From assembly GCF_020055635.1 (NCBI RefSeq), contig NZ_JAIPUT010000023.1, positions 1 through 60,563 of the forward strand: 60,563 nt of DNA. The letters are read 5' to 3'. The translations under genes were made by a program, and so were the position numbers. How positions within the stretch are numbered: position 1 is the first letter of the stretch; each line of letters opens with the position of its first letter. The notes under the pieces are model-generated. The model was given only the letters and a program-made list of their open reading frames with translations, was not told where the DNA came from and did not search any database. This DNA is from Marivita sp. (GTDB taxonomy: Bacteria > Pseudomonadota > Alphaproteobacteria > Rhodobacterales > Rhodobacteraceae). Below, one piece after another: positions 7,549-17,224 of this stretch.

Positions 7549-9003
7549 CTATTCCTGAATGAGCTGCTGGACGAGACCGTCCGCTGCCGTTTTTGCCTCA
7601 AGGCGTGTTTGTGCCCTCGACTGCCACTCCGAAAGCGCACTCTTGGCAACGTCCGGAAGGCCCGACAACTCTGACAAGGCAGCGTCCAGATCACCGGACC
7701 GAACCGCGGCCTCCGCCCGGGACAGGATGGCATCCGCATCGTCGCCTTCTCGAGGGGCCACGGATCGTGCGCCCAGCTGATTGGCAAAGAATGTCGCGAC
7801 GCGCCCGGCGCCTTGAGACGCTTCGGTCTCGACACTGCGGGCGGCTGACAAGGCAGACCGCGCTGCTTCGGGAAAGCTTTCGATCAGAGATCCGAGAGTG
7901 GCCACACCGCTCTCGGCGTTGGCCACAAGAACGTCCGGAACGGCGACGCCGTTCGAGGACAGAATGGCGATCGCATCCGAGAACCCGTCACCGCTTTCCA
8001 GCGCCGAGGTGATTTCCGCCAGCGCGGCACGCGACGCGGCCAGTTGTGCCTGTTCTTCGGCATTGGCTTCGGCCGTCACGGCCTCTTGCGCCATCTGCGC
8101 GACCTCGTTTCGTTGCGCCTCGACCTCGGCCTGCAAGTCTGCAAGCGCGCGCTCATAAGCTGCAATCGCCTCCGGCGACACCGCCTGCTCGAGGGGTTGA
8201 CGTTCAAGGGTATCGATGCGCGACGCCAACTCGTCCAACCGCGTGGTCAGGCCAGCGGTGTTTTCCTGGACCGATGCCAATTGGTCTTCCAGAGGTCCAA
8301 GGTCAACAATGGGCGCTTCGGCGCTTTCCAACGTGGCGATCCGTTCGCCAAGCGTCGAGAGCGACCCGTCCTGCGTGGTCAATGCCGCGCGAATCTCATC
8401 TTCGAACGCTGTGTCGTCGGCTGCCTGAAAGGGCCAGAGATCCTGGGAGACATAGGCTGCGCCCCCGTATCCCAAGGCGGCCGCAACCGCGCCACCCAGC
8501 AACATCGGGAAAAACCCGCCCTTTCGTTCAACGGTCGTTTCCCGGATGACCTGCGGCGCGAGGGGAACGTGGTCGGGCTGTCTGATCGGTTCGGGATCCG
8601 CCTGATGGCCTTCCACCGTTTCCGCGTCGACGATCAGTTTCTCGGCCTCGTCTTCCGAGATGTGTTCATCCTGCGTTTTGTCGGCGTCGGATATCTCTGC
8701 CGGGTCCGAGGCGTCTGGCGCGTCCGGACCATCGATCGGGGCGTCGTCGGTCGGCTCTTTCAGCTCCACCGCCTCGTCGCGTTTTTCTGGCGCAGCATCG
8801 TCGCTGGTGCCCTCGGCAACACTCTCTTCAGCAGGAGCGTAGGTATCGACGGCGTCAACTGCCTCGGCAGCGGTCTCCATATCGCTGTCGCTCTGGGGCG
8901 GCGGCGTGTCTGAGACATCTTTCGACTCGGATGCGGCGTCGGTTTCGACTTGATCTTCGCCATCCGTTTGAGAGGTTTTGTCCGTGCTTTTGCGTTTCGC
9001 CAC
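7549..9003 (-). CDS. Alphaproteobacterial Mic60/mitofilin homologue
   Basis: 484 residues starting at GTG 9003, preceded by an AAGGAA ribosome site. Residues 1-150 are acidic, proline-rich and likely disordered. One membrane helix follows (about 164-185, FPMLLGGAVAAALGYGGAA), then a long periplasmic coiled coil (about 205-330) and a helical C-terminal region (about 400-484). This is the layout of mitofilin, the crista-junction protein. Alphaproteobacterial Mic60 is known to sit in the heme cluster beside hemD and hemY, exactly as here. It probably shapes intracytoplasmic or inner membranes and contacts the outer membrane. The call rests on architecture and synteny rather than strong sequence identity. 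Confidence 0.8.
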   Translation of the reverse strand: MAKRKSTDKTSQTDGEDQVETDAASESKDVSDTPPPQSDSDMETAAEAVDAVDTYAPAEESVAEGTSDDAAPEKRDEAVELKEPTDDAPIDGPDAPDASDPAEISDADKTQDEHISEDEAEKLIVDAETVEGHQADPEPIRQPDHVPLAPQVIRETTVERKGGFFPMLLGGAVAAALGYGGAAYVSQDLWPFQAADDTAFEDEIRAALTTQDGSLSTLGERIATLESAEAPIVDLGPLEDQLASVQENTAGLTTRLDELASRIDTLERQPLEQAVSPEAIAAYERALADLQAEVEAQRNEVAQMAQEAVTAEANAEEQAQLAASRAALAEITSALESGDGFSDAIAILSSNGVAVPDVLVANAESGVATLGSLIESFPEAARSALSAARSVETEASQGAGRVATFFANQLGARSVAPREGDDADAILSRAEAAVRSGDLDAALSELSGLPDVAKSALSEWQSRAQTRLEAKTAADGLVQQLIQE

Positions 9004-9056
9004 CGGCTATTCCTTCGAATCTGTCAAGTTACTGCGACAGCAGTGTCAACTTTACC

Positions 9057-9800
9057 TTACAAGTCTCGCTTCCGCCGCTCAAGCGCCACGGCCTCGGCGA
9101 CCATTTCGGCGACCAACGTCACCATGCCCTCCCGGTTGGGCGCTCCGGCAACCCGGACCCGCCGCGTCGTCCCTCCCGGCAAGGCATTGGCCACTGCCGG
9201 ACTGATCGCCGCGTAAGCCATATCACCCAGACCCACCGATTCGCGGGCAAGATGCTCTGCCGTCCGCGGAGAGAATACCGGGGCAATGACGGGTCTGTCT
9301 TGCGACAAAGCTTCTCGTACAGAAGACGGAAACGGTTCAAGCTCCTGTTTATACAGGATCGCTTCGGATGTCGCCACACCCGCCTCCGTCAGCCGGGCGG
9401 CAATGTCTCCGATTGCGGTCTCTCCCCTCAGATGCATCAGCCCCCCTGAATAGCCGCAGTCCAGAACGTGCTGAACCAGATGATCGGCGGTGCCCCCGGC
9501 CACATCGACGTGAAACCCGTAAGCCCGTGCGGCGCTGGCCGTCGTCTCTCCCACCGCGATCACTGGGACGTCCAATCCCCGACCGCCCAGCGCCATGTAA
9601 GCATCTAGACCGTTGACAGACGTGAAGATCAAGCCGGTGATACCGTCAAAACTGGGCAAAGGTCCTGTTACACGGATCGAAAGCAACGGGCTGATCAAAA
9701 TATCGACAGCATCGCGGGTTTCTTCCGGCAACGCCTTCGAGAAAGCCTCGCAAGAGGCTTCGGGGCGTGTCAGCAGCAGCAAGGGGCGCGGATTGACCAT
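9057..9800 (-). CDS. hemD: Uroporphyrinogen-III synthase
   Basis: 247 residues from MVNPRPLLLLTRPE; the longer reading to 9950 would overlap the divergent tsaD start. HemD cyclises hydroxymethylbilane to uroporphyrinogen III in the cytoplasm. Visible family marks are LLLTRPEA at the start, GLIFTSVNGLDAY (the FTSxNG motif), the VIAVGETTA segment and MHLRGE in the middle; like other HemD proteins the sequence is otherwise divergent. It is first in a minus-strand operon with mic60 and hemY and shares its promoter region with tsaD on the other strand. Confidence 0.87.
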   Translation of the reverse strand: MVNPRPLLLLTRPEASCEAFSKALPEETRDAVDILISPLLSIRVTGPLPSFDGITGLIFTSVNGLDAYMALGGRGLDVPVIAVGETTASAARAYGFHVDVAGGTADHLVQHVLDCGYSGGLMHLRGETAIGDIAARLTEAGVATSEAILYKQELEPFPSSVREALSQDRPVIAPVFSPRTAEHLARESVGLGDMAYAAISPAVANALPGGTTRRVRVAGAPNREGMVTLVAEMVAEAVALERRKRDL

Positions 9801-9872
9801 ACCGTCCGTATTATTGTGAGCAGCAGACAAGGGTGGTAACTGCTTGACCCCATGGGTGCAACGGAAAGTCTG

Positions 9873-10943
9873 ATGGACAAAGATATCACGATCCTCGGGC
9901 TCGAGAGCAGCTGCGATGATACCGCCGCCGCGATCCTGCAGGGGCGCCACATCCTGTCATCGGTGGTGGCCGACCAGACTGCTCTGCATGCGGCCTATGG
10001 CGGCGTGGTCCCGGAAATTGCCGCACGCGCCCATGCGGAAATGCTGGATCTCTGCATCGAACGCGCATTGCTCAAGGCCGGAAAGACCCTGAACGACATC
10101 GACACGATCGCCGTGACAGCCGGACCGGGCCTGATCGGTGGCGTGCTCTCCGGCGTGATGATGGCCAAGGGTCTGAGTGCGGCCACCGGCAAGCCGCTGA
10201 TCGGTGTGAACCACCTTGCCGGTCATGCCCTGACCCCGCGCCTGTCCGACGGGCTGGACTATCCCTATCTTATTCTTCTGGTGTCCGGCGGCCATTGCCA
10301 GTTTCTGCGCGTCGACGGCCCGACGGCCTTTTTGCGCCTTGGCAGCACGATCGACGACGCCCCCGGCGAAGCCTTTGACAAGACCGCCCGCCTGCTCGGG
10401 CTGGCACAACCGGGAGGTCCATCCGTCGAAACGCGCGCCCGCCAAGGCGACGAGACGCGGTTCGCCTTCCCGCGCCCCCTGCTGGATCGTCCTGGTTGCG
10501 ACCTCTCGTTCTCGGGCCTGAAGACCGCGCTGCTGCGACAGAGGGATCACCTGATTGCGGATCAGGGCGGTTTGCACGTACGCGACGTCGATGATCTTTG
10601 CGCCGGGTTTCAGGCCGCCATCCGGGATGTCCTTGTCGAAAAGTCCCGCCGTGCTCTGGCGCAGTCGACGGGACTGACGGGCTTTGCCGTCGCGGGTGGT
10701 GTTGCCGCAAATACCCCGCTTCGGGCAGCGTTAGAGACGCTTTCTGCCTCGCTTGGCCTGCCTTTCGTCGCCCCACCGCTGGCGCTTTGCACGGACAATG
10801 CCGCGATGATCGCCTTTGCCGGGGCGGAACGATATGCCGTCGACGGCGCTGATGACCTGACACTGGGCGCACGGCCACGCTGGCCGCTCGACACCCGAAC
10901 CCCGTCAGGCCTGGGAAGCGGACGCAAGGGAGCCAAGGCATGA
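9873..10943 (+). CDS. tsaD: tRNA N6-adenosine threonylcarbamoyltransferase TsaD
   Basis: 356 residues from [17 protein letters not shown], with GGAAAG just upstream; ATG 9852 would add seven residues. TsaD transfers threonylcarbamoyl from TC-AMP to A37 of ANN-reading tRNAs, with TsaB and TsaE. The ASKHA fold is clear: [10 protein letters not shown] at the start, the metal site [28 protein letters not shown] and the C-terminal AVAGGVAAN. TsaE is encoded in this window at 27590-28063, and a substrate tRNA-Thr at 5869-5944. The stop overlaps the gpsA start as ATGA. Confidence 0.95.
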   Translation: MDKDITILGLESSCDDTAAAILQGRHILSSVVADQTALHAAYGGVVPEIAARAHAEMLDLCIERALLKAGKTLNDIDTIAVTAGPGLIGGVLSGVMMAKGLSAATGKPLIGVNHLAGHALTPRLSDGLDYPYLILLVSGGHCQFLRVDGPTAFLRLGSTIDDAPGEAFDKTARLLGLAQPGGPSVETRARQGDETRFAFPRPLLDRPGCDLSFSGLKTALLRQRDHLIADQGGLHVRDVDDLCAGFQAAIRDVLVEKSRRALAQSTGLTGFAVAGGVAANTPLRAALETLSASLGLPFVAPPLALCTDNAAMIAFAGAERYAVDGADDLTLGARPRWPLDTRTPSGLGSGRKGAKA

Positions 10944-11896
10944 TCGGCATCATCGGCGCAGGCGCCTTCGGAACCGCCCTTGCCATCGCGCTGGCCGAAG
11001 CGGGCAGACCCGTGACCCTTTGGGCGCGATCCGGTGCGCAGGCCCGCGACATGGCCGAGTTGCGCCGGAACAGAGCCTATTTGCCCGACGCGACCTTCCC
11101 CGAAGCCCTGACCGTGACCGCCCGGATCGACGATTTGGCAGGCAGCGACGCGATACTTTTCGCCGTGCCCTTGCAGCACCTGCGCGCAACGGTGCAGGGT
11201 CTCCCGCTTCCCGATGTTCCGCTTGTCGCCTGTTGCAAGGGAATCGAACTGTCGACCGGGTTGGGCCCGACCGGCGTGATCCGCGAGGCCCTGCCCTCTG
11301 CCAACGCGGGCATCCTGACCGGCCCGAGCTTTGCCGCAGACATCGCCATCGGCCGACCGACCGCGTTGACCCTCGCCTGCCAGGACGCCGCGACGGGCAA
11401 GAGCCTTCAGAAACTGCTGACCACGCCAACCCTGCGGCTGTACCGAACGACCGACACCATCGGCGCCGAACTGGGTGGGGCGCTCAAAAACGTCATCGCC
11501 ATTGCCTGCGGCGCGGTGATGGGGGCCGATCTGGGTGACAGTGCGCGGGCCGCCACCATGACACGGGGCTTTGCAGAAATGCAAAGGATCGGGCACGCCT
11601 TCGGCGCGGATCCCGACACGCTTGCAGGACTGTCCGGCTTGGGGGACCTCGCCTTGACCTGCACGTCCGATCTGTCACGCAATTACCGGCTGGGCCTGTG
11701 CCTTGGCCGGTCGGAAACCTTCGATCCGACCGTGACAGTCGAAGGCGCGGCAACGGCCAGGGCAATGTCCGAAATCGCCCTCAAGCGCGGTCTGGACCTG
11801 CCGATTACGACCACTGTCACACAGCTTGTGGATGGTACACAAACCATTGCGGATGCCATAGAAAGTCTCATGTCCCGCCCATTGAAAGAAGAATGA
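10940..11896 (+). CDS. gpsA: NAD(P)H-dependent glycerol-3-phosphate dehydrogenase
   Basis: 318 residues. It reduces dihydroxyacetone phosphate to sn-glycerol-3-phosphate for phospholipid synthesis. The N-terminal Rossmann loop is [13 protein letters not shown]. The substrate domain contains [12 protein letters not shown] with the catalytic lysine, [20 protein letters not shown], and the VEGAATARA segment. Length matches the family. The start overlaps tsaD, and a YciI-like gene follows after ten bases, so tsaD-gpsA-yciI-EVE is probably one transcript. Confidence 0.95.
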   Translation: MIGIIGAGAFGTALAIALAEAGRPVTLWARSGAQARDMAELRRNRAYLPDATFPEALTVTARIDDLAGSDAILFAVPLQHLRATVQGLPLPDVPLVACCKGIELSTGLGPTGVIREALPSANAGILTGPSFAADIAIGRPTALTLACQDAATGKSLQKLLTTPTLRLYRTTDTIGAELGGALKNVIAIACGAVMGADLGDSARAATMTRGFAEMQRIGHAFGADPDTLAGLSGLGDLALTCTSDLSRNYRLGLCLGRSETFDPTVTVEGAATARAMSEIALKRGLDLPITTTVTQLVDGTQTIADAIESLMSRPLKEE

Positions 11897-11906
11897 AGGA
11901 AGAAAG

Positions 11907-12182
11907 ATGCTGATCGCTCTGATCGCCCGCGACAAAGCCGGTGCTCTTGAAACACGCAAAGCCAACCGCGATGCGCATCTCGCCTATATCGACACGACTG
12001 GCGTCGTCGAACAGGCCGGTCCCCTTCTTGATGCAGACGACCGGATGATCGGGTCGCTTGTCATTCTGAATGTCGATGACATGACCGCCGCGCAGTCTTG
12101 GGCGGACAACGATCCCTACGCCAAGGCCGGACTGTTCGAAAGCGTCGATCTGATCCCGTGGAAGCGGGTGATCGGTCCATGA
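11907..12182 (+). CDS. YciI-family protein
   Basis: 91 residues, a single small ferredoxin-like alpha+beta domain. The family marks are RDAHLAYIDT (YciI proteins carry a conserved His in this turn), GPLLDADDRMIGSL and the DPYAKAGLFESV segment. Bacterial YciI-like proteins are thought to be small dimeric enzymes or ligand binders, and the substrate of this one is unknown. A GAAGGAAGAAAG purine tract precedes the ATG. The stop overlaps the start of the EVE-domain gene (ATGAGA), so the two are translationally coupled. Confidence 0.88.
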   Translation: MLIALIARDKAGALETRKANRDAHLAYIDTTGVVEQAGPLLDADDRMIGSLVILNVDDMTAAQSWADNDPYAKAGLFESVDLIPWKRVIGP

Positions 12183-12598
12183 GATACTGGCTGTTCAAAT
12201 CCGAACCCTCGACCTGGTCCTGGGACGATCAGGTCGCCAAGGGCAAGTTCGGCGAAGAATGGGACGGTGTGCGCAACTATCAGGCGCGCAACTTCATGCG
12301 CGAGATGTCGGTCGGCGACCGGGGTTTTTTCTACCATTCGCAGTCGGAAAAGGCGATTGTCGGCACGGTCGAGGTCATTACCGAGGCGCATCAGGACAGC
12401 ACGACAGAGGATGACCGCTGGGAATGCGTGGACATCAAGGCGTTGGAGCCGGTCAAGACACCCGTCACGCTGGAACAGATCAAGTTGGACGAACGGTTGG
12501 CGGACATGGTGCTGGTCAACAATTCGCGTCTCTCGGTGCAGCCCGTCACGCAACAGGAATGGCGGATTATCTGCGATCTGGCGGGTTTGACAGGATAA
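12179..12598 (+). CDS. EVE domain-containing protein
   Basis: 139 residues from MRYWLFKSEPSTWSW, the hallmark start of EVE (PUA-like) proteins such as human THYN1. GVRNYQARNFMREM and the GFFYHSQ segment form the nucleic-acid pocket region. EVE domains bind modified bases in DNA or RNA, so the protein probably reads a modified nucleotide; none is identified here. The ATG overlaps the yciI stop, placing the gene last in the tsaD-gpsA-yciI group. The long upstream extension in the same frame is the yciI gene in another frame and is not used. Confidence 0.9.
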   Translation: MRYWLFKSEPSTWSWDDQVAKGKFGEEWDGVRNYQARNFMREMSVGDRGFFYHSQSEKAIVGTVEVITEAHQDSTTEDDRWECVDIKALEPVKTPVTLEQIKLDERLADMVLVNNSRLSVQPVTQQEWRIICDLAGLTG

Positions 12599-12654
12599 GA
12601 TGTGTGGCCTCAGACTACGACTGACGGGTTTCGGCTGACACGGAGGATCGGAGA

Positions 12655-13050
12655 TTGCCAATATTTCCAGTGATCGTGGCCGGGCTGGCCGGATGGGCTT
12701 TTGGTGCATTGTGGTACAGCGTCTTCGCGAAACCGTGGATCGTCGTATCTGGCGTTGCGACCGATGCGAACGGCAAGCCGGCCAACCGGAAAAGCCCGCT
12801 TCCCTATGTGATCAGCATCGTCTCGGCCATGATCGTCGCCGCAACAATGTATTATGCGTTCGACATGCTGGGCATCGTGACCGTTTCGAAAGGGTTTACC
12901 TCCGGCCTTGGCATCGGAGCCTGTTTCGCAGCACCGTGGCTGGCGACCAATTACGGGTTCGCAGGTCGCCCGTTCATGCTCACAATGATTGATGCAGGAT
13001 ACGCGACATTCGGGTCCGCGGTGATTGGTGCGGTGATTACCCTGTTCTGA
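12655..13050 (+). CDS. DUF1761 family membrane protein
   Basis: 131 residues with a TTG start at 12655, supported by GGAGG at 12642-12646 eight bases upstream. About four hydrophobic segments are visible: the N-terminal FPVIVAGLAGWAFGALWYS, VISIVSAMIVAATMYYAF, the GLGIGACFAAPWLATNY stretch and a C-terminal helix. The sequence fits DUF1761, small inner-membrane proteins of unknown function. It has its own start region after the EVE gene and is followed by a strong hairpin at 13058-13089. Confidence 0.75.
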   Translation: MPIFPVIVAGLAGWAFGALWYSVFAKPWIVVSGVATDANGKPANRKSPLPYVISIVSAMIVAATMYYAFDMLGIVTVSKGFTSGLGIGACFAAPWLATNYGFAGRPFMLTMIDAGYATFGSAVIGAVITLF

Positions 13051-13057
13051 ATTCAAA

Positions 13058-13089
13058 CGGAGGGTTCCGGCACAAACCGAAACCCTCCG
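13058..13089 (+). terminator. Hairpin after the DUF1761 gene
   Basis: Arms CGGAGGGTTCCGG and CCGAAACCCTCCG pair at 12 of 13 positions around a six-base loop (CACAAA), starting eight bases after the stop codon. No T-run follows, so it may terminate weakly or mainly stabilise the 3' end. Confidence 0.6.
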
Positions 13090-13224
13090 TCCCCGCGCTC
13101 CCAAGTCACCACGCGCGTAAACTGAATATGGTTTCGGTCATCCTGACCGTCCTGAACGGTGTACAGCAGGCGACCGCTTACTCCAAACGCCAAGTCCAGA
13201 GAACTTGTCTCAAGTCGAACAGAA

Positions 13225-13248
13225 AAGGCGCCCCCAACGGGACGCCTT
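13225..13248 (-). terminator. Rho-independent terminator of the DUF2853 gene
   Basis: On the minus strand AAGGCG and CGCCTT arms, extended by CCC/GGG inside, are followed by TTCTG. It lies 24 bases beyond the DUF2853 stop at 13272. Confidence 0.7.
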
Positions 13249-13271
13249 GAACGCCGATCCTTGCGGAACAC

Positions 13272-13613
13272 TCAGTGATAAACGGATTCTTTCCCGAAAT
13301 GCTTGGTCAGCATGTAATAGACCACGGCGCGGTACTTGTTGCGCTCGGATTTGCCATAGGTCTCGATCACCGAATTGATCCCATCCATCAGTTCCGGACC
13401 CTCGCTCAGGCCAAGCTTCTTGATCAGGAAGTTGGTCTTGACAGTCTCGAGCTCGGACGGCTGCGATCCTGCCACGGTAGAGGCATCTGCATTGTAGATC
13501 GCCGGACCGCAGCCAATCGTGACCTTGGTCAGCAGGTCCATGTCCGGTGTCATGCCGCACTTGTTCTTCAGATCGTCGGCATAATGCGCGATCAGTTCGT
13601 CTCTCTTACCCAT
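13272..13613 (-). CDS. DUF2853 family protein
   Basis: 113 residues from MGKRDELIAHYADD; the sequence upstream in the same frame is low-quality and non-conserved. Small, soluble, mostly helical protein with a conserved core around CGMTPDMDLLTKVTIGCGP and the C-terminal YRAVVYYMLTKHFGKES segment. DUF2853 proteins are common in Alphaproteobacteria and Bacteroidetes and have no assigned function. The ribosome site is GGAGA upstream of ATG. The gene stands alone, with its own terminator at 13225-13248. Confidence 0.85.
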   Translation of the reverse strand: MGKRDELIAHYADDLKNKCGMTPDMDLLTKVTIGCGPAIYNADASTVAGSQPSELETVKTNFLIKKLGLSEGPELMDGINSVIETYGKSERNKYRAVVYYMLTKHFGKESVYH

Positions 13614-13815
13614 TACTATCTCTCCTAAATTCAATACCCCTGAGGAAAGGCCCCCTTGACGCGCTGCAAAACTGGCAAAAAGCCCGGCATTGGGCAACGA
13701 AAAACACAAATTCGCGAGGCCGGGGGGCGTTTTCCCTCTGGTGTTGGCTGGAAAGTCACTCAATCCAGACAGAGCATCAGCGACGGTTTCGCACGAGTCC
13801 GGGCGCAGAGAATGA
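13614..13815. other. Intergenic region, DUF2853 promoter side
   Basis: About 200 bases upstream of the DUF2853 gene and downstream of ahcY. Apart from the presumed minus-strand promoter and GGAGA ribosome site near 13614-13625, I see no ORF, repeat or RNA fold. Confidence 0.5.
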
Positions 13816-13843
13816 AAAAAGCCCCCGAATCCGGGGGCTTTTT
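13816..13843 (-). terminator. Terminator of ahcY
   Basis: Eleven-base perfect arms (AAAAAGCCCCC and GGGGGCTTTTT) around GAATCC, two bases past the ahcY stop. T-runs exist on both strands, so it can act in both directions. Confidence 0.92.
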
Positions 13844-13845
13844 CT

Positions 13846-15234
<1,389 letters not shown>

Positions 15235-15356
15235 GTGCGGCGCTCCAAATGTCATCCGTGTTGAAAGGCGAGTTAGCATGAGGCCACCGTCCCGGCAATG
15301 CAGCCGTGTTTACAAGCTTCCGAAGGGCGACTACCCAGACGGAAAAGAGGCGAAAA

Positions 15357-15953
15357 ATGGCGAAATCCCCACGCGCATGGCAGCGGATGCTGTCGGGACG
15401 CAGACTTGACCTGCTCGATCCCACGCCGGTCGATATCGAGATCGAGGATATTGCGCATGGCCTGGCCTTTGTCGCGCGGTGGAACGGGCAGACATTCGGC
15501 GATTATCCCTATTCCGTGGCCGAGCATTCCCTGCTGGTCGAGACCCTGTTCATGCGGCTCTGCCCCAAGGCCCCGGCAGCAGAGCGGCTCACGGCGCTCC
15601 TGCATGATGCGCCGGAATACGTGATCGGCGACATGATATCTCCGGTGAAAGCGGCGGTCGGACCCGGCTACGAGGCCTTGGACGATCGGCTGACGGCGGC
15701 GATCCACATTCGCTTCGGCTTGCCCGCGGTCACACCCGCACGGCTCAAGAAGCAGATCAAGAAGGCGGATCGCATCAGCGCCTGGATGGAAGCGACCCAG
15801 ATCGCCGGGTTCACACGCGGCGAGGCCGACAGGTTTTTCGGCGCCCCCGACCTCGACATGATCGCCGATCTGGACATCGTGTTACGGCCGCCTGTCGAGG
15901 TGCGCACCGAATTCACGGCCCGACACGCCAAGCTGTTGCAGGACATGTCGTGA
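15357..15953 (+). CDS. HD-domain phosphohydrolase (YfbR-like)
   Basis: 198 residues from MAKSPRAWQRMLSGRRLDLL, with a GAGG site upstream. A metal-dependent HD domain is visible: DYPYSVAEHSLLVE gives the first His, LLHDAPEYVIGD the HD pair, and a later Asp lies in KKADRISAWMEA. The domain resembles 5'-deoxynucleotidases such as YfbR, but nothing here settles the substrate. The stop overlaps the GTG start of the GNAT gene, so the two are co-translated. Confidence 0.85.
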   Translation: MAKSPRAWQRMLSGRRLDLLDPTPVDIEIEDIAHGLAFVARWNGQTFGDYPYSVAEHSLLVETLFMRLCPKAPAAERLTALLHDAPEYVIGDMISPVKAAVGPGYEALDDRLTAAIHIRFGLPAVTPARLKKQIKKADRISAWMEATQIAGFTRGEADRFFGAPDLDMIADLDIVLRPPVEVRTEFTARHAKLLQDMS

Positions 15954-16441
15954 TCACCGTGCGGCGCGCTGGCGATCTGGACGCTCGCGAGATGGCCGAG
16001 CTTTTGGCGGCAATTGTCAAGAGGGGAGGCACCACGGCGCATACCGGTGACGTGACGCGGCCCACCATCCTCGAATGGATGCGGCGCGATCCCGACCGGT
16101 CTGCATGGCATGTCGCCGAGGATGACAACGGTCGGATCCTGGGGTTCCAGTTTCTCGAACCCCACCCGGACCTTCCGCCCGAGGCCTGCGATATCGCTAC
16201 CTTCGTCCGCATTGGCCAGACCGGGCTGGGTGTCGGGTCAAGGCTGTTCGAGGTGTCGCGTCAAGCGGCGACCGAACTGGGATACGCCTGGATCAACGCC
16301 ACGATCCGCGCCGATAACCAAGGCGGTCTGACCTATTACCAAAGCCGCGGATTCGAGACCTACGCGCGCCACCCCGACCAACGACTGGCCGATGGCTCGG
16401 TTGTCGACCGGGTCAGCAAACGGTACGATCTGGAACAGTGA
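15950..16441 (+). CDS. GNAT-family N-acetyltransferase
   Basis: 163 residues, GTG start overlapping the HD gene stop. A single GNAT fold is visible: an N-terminal ITVRRAGDLDAREMAELL helix, the beta strand GRILGFQFLEPHP, and the acetyl-CoA loop region TGLGVGSRLFEVSR (Q/RxxGxG/A type). GLTYYQSRGFETY is the C-terminal signature. It acetylates an unidentified amine. The sequence resembles the L-amino-acid and phosphinothricin acetyltransferase branch. Confidence 0.87.
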   Translation: MITVRRAGDLDAREMAELLAAIVKRGGTTAHTGDVTRPTILEWMRRDPDRSAWHVAEDDNGRILGFQFLEPHPDLPPEACDIATFVRIGQTGLGVGSRLFEVSRQAATELGYAWINATIRADNQGGLTYYQSRGFETYARHPDQRLADGSVVDRVSKRYDLEQ

Positions 16442-16459
16442 GCGAAAGCGGACCGCGCA

Positions 16460-17137
16460 CTACAGATGTGTGTCGTAATCCGACACCAGAAGATGCAATG
16501 GTGCCTCGTCCTCCTCGATCTTCGAGAACCGACCTATCGGCTTCTCGAAAATGTTGTCGGTCAGGTCATCGTTGACCGTCGACACCTCACCGATCAGCAC
16601 ATCCCCACCCTCGCCCCAGAAGGCGTGCCAGTTGTTCGGGAACAGCGTCACGGATTCGCCCGGAGCCAGCTTGAGATGCCCCCCAGCCGACACGGTCCGG
16701 ATCATGCCGTCAACCATGACCGACACCTCTGCGCTGCGATCAATCCCGCCCGCCGCATCGGCCATGAACAGTTCGATGACAAGCGTGCCGCCCCCACGGT
16801 TGATGATGTCCTCGACCTTGAGATCGTGCCGGTGCATCGGGCTCAGCTGCCGGTCCCGCGAGATCATGATCTTTTCGGCATAGAGCATGGCACTCTTCCT
16901 GCCCAGATCGGCATTCAGCCCATTGCGGGTGGTGAACAGGAACAGCCCCATCTCGTCAAAGGTTTCGGCACCGTAATCGGTGATGTCCCATCCCATGCGC
17001 CGGGTCTTTATCTCGGAATGATCGGCGGCCTTCAACGCCTCCGGGGACAGGTACGCAAAGGGCGGGAGCGTATGGCCCAAAGACCGGATGAACGCGTCAC
17101 CCTCGCGCAGGATGTCGTTGACACGGGACCGTTTCAT
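16460..17137 (-). CDS. D-lyxose ketol-isomerase family protein
   Basis: 225 residues, cupin fold. The family interconverts D-lyxose and D-xylulose and often D-mannose and D-fructose, with a divalent metal. Metal ligands are recognisable in SPMHRHDLKVEDIINRGGG (two His and Glu) and in TLFPNNWHAFWGE (His). The usual family start (NDILREGDAFIRSLG) and length are present. No sugar transporter or kinase is adjacent, and it converges with the GNAT gene, so its physiological substrate cannot be read from context. Confidence 0.88.
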   Translation of the reverse strand: MKRSRVNDILREGDAFIRSLGHTLPPFAYLSPEALKAADHSEIKTRRMGWDITDYGAETFDEMGLFLFTTRNGLNADLGRKSAMLYAEKIMISRDRQLSPMHRHDLKVEDIINRGGGTLVIELFMADAAGGIDRSAEVSVMVDGMIRTVSAGGHLKLAPGESVTLFPNNWHAFWGEGGDVLIGEVSTVNDDLTDNIFEKPIGRFSKIEEDEAPLHLLVSDYDTHL

Positions 17138-17224
17138 ATGCGCCTCGAAGGTTTGGTGGCGCTAACATACCCAATCCGTCGTCCTCGCGAAAGCTTTGCT
17201 TGTCGTCCCGGCGATACGTGATGG

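Noticed and set aside
15235-15356. Possible SAH or SAM riboswitch upstream of ahcY
   Set aside because: I looked for the conserved cores and a pseudoknot on the minus strand and did not find them.
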